NCBI GenBank assembly: GCA_013398295.1
Contig: VZSF01009049.1
Location: 372,001-436,000, forward strand
DNA: 64,000 nucleotides
Reading direction: 5' to 3'
Origin: Chionis minor
Lineage: Eukaryota; Chordata; Aves; Charadriiformes; Chionididae
Shown in pieces: positions 61,346-64,000 of this stretch. The position numbers were made by a program, and so were the translations under genes. Each line of letters starts with the position of its first letter. The stretch's first letter is position 1. The notes beneath the pieces are model-generated. The model was not told the origin of the DNA. It worked only from the letters and a program-made list of their open reading frames with translations, and ran no database searches.

Positions 61346-64000
61346 GTCCTTATTAGTGATAATCAGAGAGAAGGGATTACTTCAAGTCTTTTGCATACTG
61401 CATTTATTTTCTACGTTCCCATATAATTCCGACTTCGGTTCAAGCCTACATATGAAGACTGAAAATTTGAAGACTATAATGCTGATGAAGCTGACACCAT
61501 AGAAAAAGTGGTTTCATTTTTCTGAGACCCTTAATGTTTGCAGTATGGGGAGCTATCTGGCAGCTAATGCAGATATTAGTAGCTAGATATAAAAAAAAAC
61601 GCAACCATGGAATTGCCATTTCAGAAACAAGTTTAGGATTTAGGCAGAGTTGAATACCTGTTCTTTGGTTGTGATTACTTGACAATGAAGCCAAGTATAT
61701 GGGGTTTTTTCCCTCATAGAGCAGACGAGTCCTAAGTGTTAGTAATTCAATCATCTCTGCGTTGTTTTGCTTGGTATCTTGAACTGTGACCTGGGCTCCC
61801 TTCCTAAATGGAAGTGCGCTGCTACCATGACTACTGCGGACGTTAGCTGCTAGGCAAGTTTAGCTTTAGTATCTCAGTTATAGCGACAGGAAAAAAGATC
61901 AGAGTCCAGCTGTGATGAAATACTCACATATAAAGTATATAAGTGGTTAATATGAAATAAATATCAAGATAGAAGCCCTGGAACTGGACCTTGCAGCTGT
62001 CACTGTTTTGTAGACAGTACTGTTGACCTTTGAAGGATAAAGGAAGAATCTGTTGCAGATCACCCTTTTTTACTAGCTCCTGCCATACCTTCAGACGCTA
62101 CCTAGACCAGCTCCATATTCCCCCACAAACATCTAGGTCAGAGCTGCTGTAGCTTTAGCACTCCATAGCCACCAGTGGTGTTATGGCTACTGCTTCTTCC
62201 TGCGCTCATGAGAGCAGACATAATGGCACGCGGTGTTTCCTTGACTAATGGAGCTGACCAATACCTCCTCACTCTTTTGTCTGTGCTCCCCAGCAGAAAA
62301 TAAATTTGACAAGTCCATATTTGGAGAGCTTTTTTAAAGCATGTTTACATGCTTTGATTACTAAAAACACCCCCTATTATAACTAACTAACTAGAACTAA
62401 TCCCATCCCATTCACTTCTGCGCATCCACATGCCATTTAGTTACCTGTGAGTTACTGTCTTTGACAAAAGGACATCCATATCTCTATTTTTAATTGTGTG
62501 GATACATACAGATTAATGTGTATGATATTATTTTTCATGTTTGGACTTATAAACGGTAAGAAAAATGTTTAAATGCTTACAACAGTCTATTTTGTGTAGG
62601 TAATGGTCTAACTCTTCCGAAGCCTGCAGATGACACAGAACTTGAGAACAGTTAACAGCATAAGATGGAGAATAAAATAAATGGATACCTTTCCCTGCTG
62701 TTTGCCAAAATTAATATTTTTTTGAGAGTTCTCCATCTGGTGACTAGTTTCTAAGGTCACTTCAATATAATTCAGAGTTGACAGTCTGCCCTTGAATATG
62801 GTCAGTAACGGATCTTCATGACCTGTCACTGTACACATGGCTGTCAGGGCTCTTCCCTTTTAAACGAATACTCTGCCTAGATGAGTCCACTAAAATTCAA
62901 TGTCCTTTATGAACACAATACCTAAAATTAAAGTTTATTTTACATGGTGCAGGTGGATACTGGTATTGTATTTAATTGAAATCAATTTGTGTTGCAGTAA
63001 TTATAATTTGTTGTGTCCTTTTCTCCTGAACCTGCTTTCCTAAAGGAGATGAGGATTTCTATAACTAGATGTTATTTTCCTATCTAGATAAATTATTAAA
63101 AATTGCTTTGAATTTAATGTATGTTTGGAGCTCCCTGCAACACATTCATGTTCTAAGGCAATTTTTGTACAACTTTGCTCTGATGATGTGCACTTAGTAG
63201 AGCTCCAACTGGCAGCTAGAGGCTTTTTGACCCTCAGCAAGATTCAACCTCAGTAGAACCTCAGTGGTGTAACATTAGAGTAGTGGAAGTGCAATGTATC
63301 CTTTTCCAACTCATTAACAGAGTTCAGTAGGTTTCCACTGAGAGTTCATGTCAGCATTAGAAAGTCTAAAATTGCTGTAATGCTCATTTTCTGCAGGCTC
63401 TGTCTGCTGATGACAAAAAATTTTTTTAAGCTTAAAAAAAAAAGAAAAATCTAAATAACCCATGATGGCAAGCATAGCCATTTAAGGCATACTTTTTACA
63501 CTTAATACAGGGAGACAAACTCTGCTGTGCAAGTGTGGTAACTTTGCATTCCAGGGTCTTTGGACTGCTTGCATGGGCAACGTAGACTTAACCTGTCCAT
63601 GGGTGTATACTATTGCTTTTGTGCAGTAGGTAGAAGGAAAATTTCATCAGATCTGCTGTTTCTGAAACAACTGCTGGGAGTCGGCAGTTATTTTTAATAA
63701 TGAATCTTTTTATTATGTGTCATTAATATGGTAAATACTATGCCAATTTACAGAGAGGTCTGAGTATACTTTTTCTTCAAAGGAAATATGTGAGAGGGAG
63801 AATTCAGGTCTTACATTCCAGAGATGCTGTTCTTGAACATATCAAAAAAGATGTTAAAATGCATGATACAAAAATCCTTCATTTTGTTTTCTTGCAAAGA
63901 CAACCAAAATCCCTTAAAACTACTGCCAGGTTGCAAACAGCAAGTGTAAAAAACTTAGCAAGGAAACGAAAGCTTTCTACACTAATGAAAGGCAAAGGTT
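61346..64000. other. AT-rich stretch with no recognised gene
   Basis: No gene, RNA or transposable element is recognised. It contains the small palindrome at 62336-62355 and an A/T-homopolymer patch around 63414-63446. Confidence 0.5.
62336..62355. repeat. Perfect 9-bp inverted repeat
   Basis: AAAGCATGT, TT, ACATGCTTT: perfect arms around a 2-nt centre. No function is evident. Confidence 0.8.

Noticed and set aside
1..64000. CRISPR arrays, bacterial operons, riboswitches or phage features
   Set aside because: The sequence is vertebrate nuclear DNA; no spaced direct-repeat array or bacterial gene organisation is present.

Overview
This window looks like vertebrate nuclear DNA from a bird. 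It is AT-rich, has no prokaryotic gene organisation, and its recognisable repeats are CR1 LINEs, including 3' ends with the diagnostic ATTCTATG-type tail. There is also one long LTR of a type I recognise from avian endogenous retroviruses. I cannot name the species. I found no exon of any gene I recognise, so the window is either intergenic (gene desert) or lies inside a very large intron. Two single N bases (15008, 40706) show it is draft assembly.

Layout. From 1 to about 38.2 kb the sequence is mostly unannotated AT-rich DNA. It carries small relics: a 5' LTR fragment (3716-3809, minus), CR1 3' ends (4019-4415, 6997-7075, 35086-35177), a MIR-like SINE relic with a palindromic-repeat fragment beside it (31079-31292), a possible tRNA-derived relic (33371-33441), simple repeats, and a clustered inverted/direct repeat with a near-perfect hairpin (7546-7663). 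A GC-rich island of unknown nature occupies 35300-35870.

From 38.2 to 46.7 kb lies a retroelement pocket. It holds a decayed CR1 with endonuclease and reverse-transcriptase remnants (38265-40659). The RT segment occurs twice in tandem about 503 bp apart and the element ends in a 23-A run. A palindromic MITE-like relic follows (42953-43053), then a second CR1 3' half (43572-44368), a roughly 1.1-kb ERV LTR (44823-45928, minus) and a minus-strand CR1 3' end (46222-46703). From 46.7 to 64 kb the DNA is again mostly featureless. Exceptions are a 23-bp tandem duplication (57091-57136), a 245-codon ORF that is long for such DNA but runs through an antisense CR1 fragment (58756-59493), and a very old CR1 on the minus strand (60878-61345).

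Nothing works together as a pathway. The readable proteins are dead CR1 ORF2 remnants. Candidate host exons (9049-9327 minus, 14208-14303 plus, 22741-22887 minus, 29057-29100 plus) rest only on splice-site and ORF patterns and are marked low confidence. I saw no convincing evidence for an undescribed biological system. The most distinctive observations are the tandem RT duplication, the 7.6-kb hairpin cluster, the 245-codon ORF and the phase-0 coiled-coil-like exon candidate.
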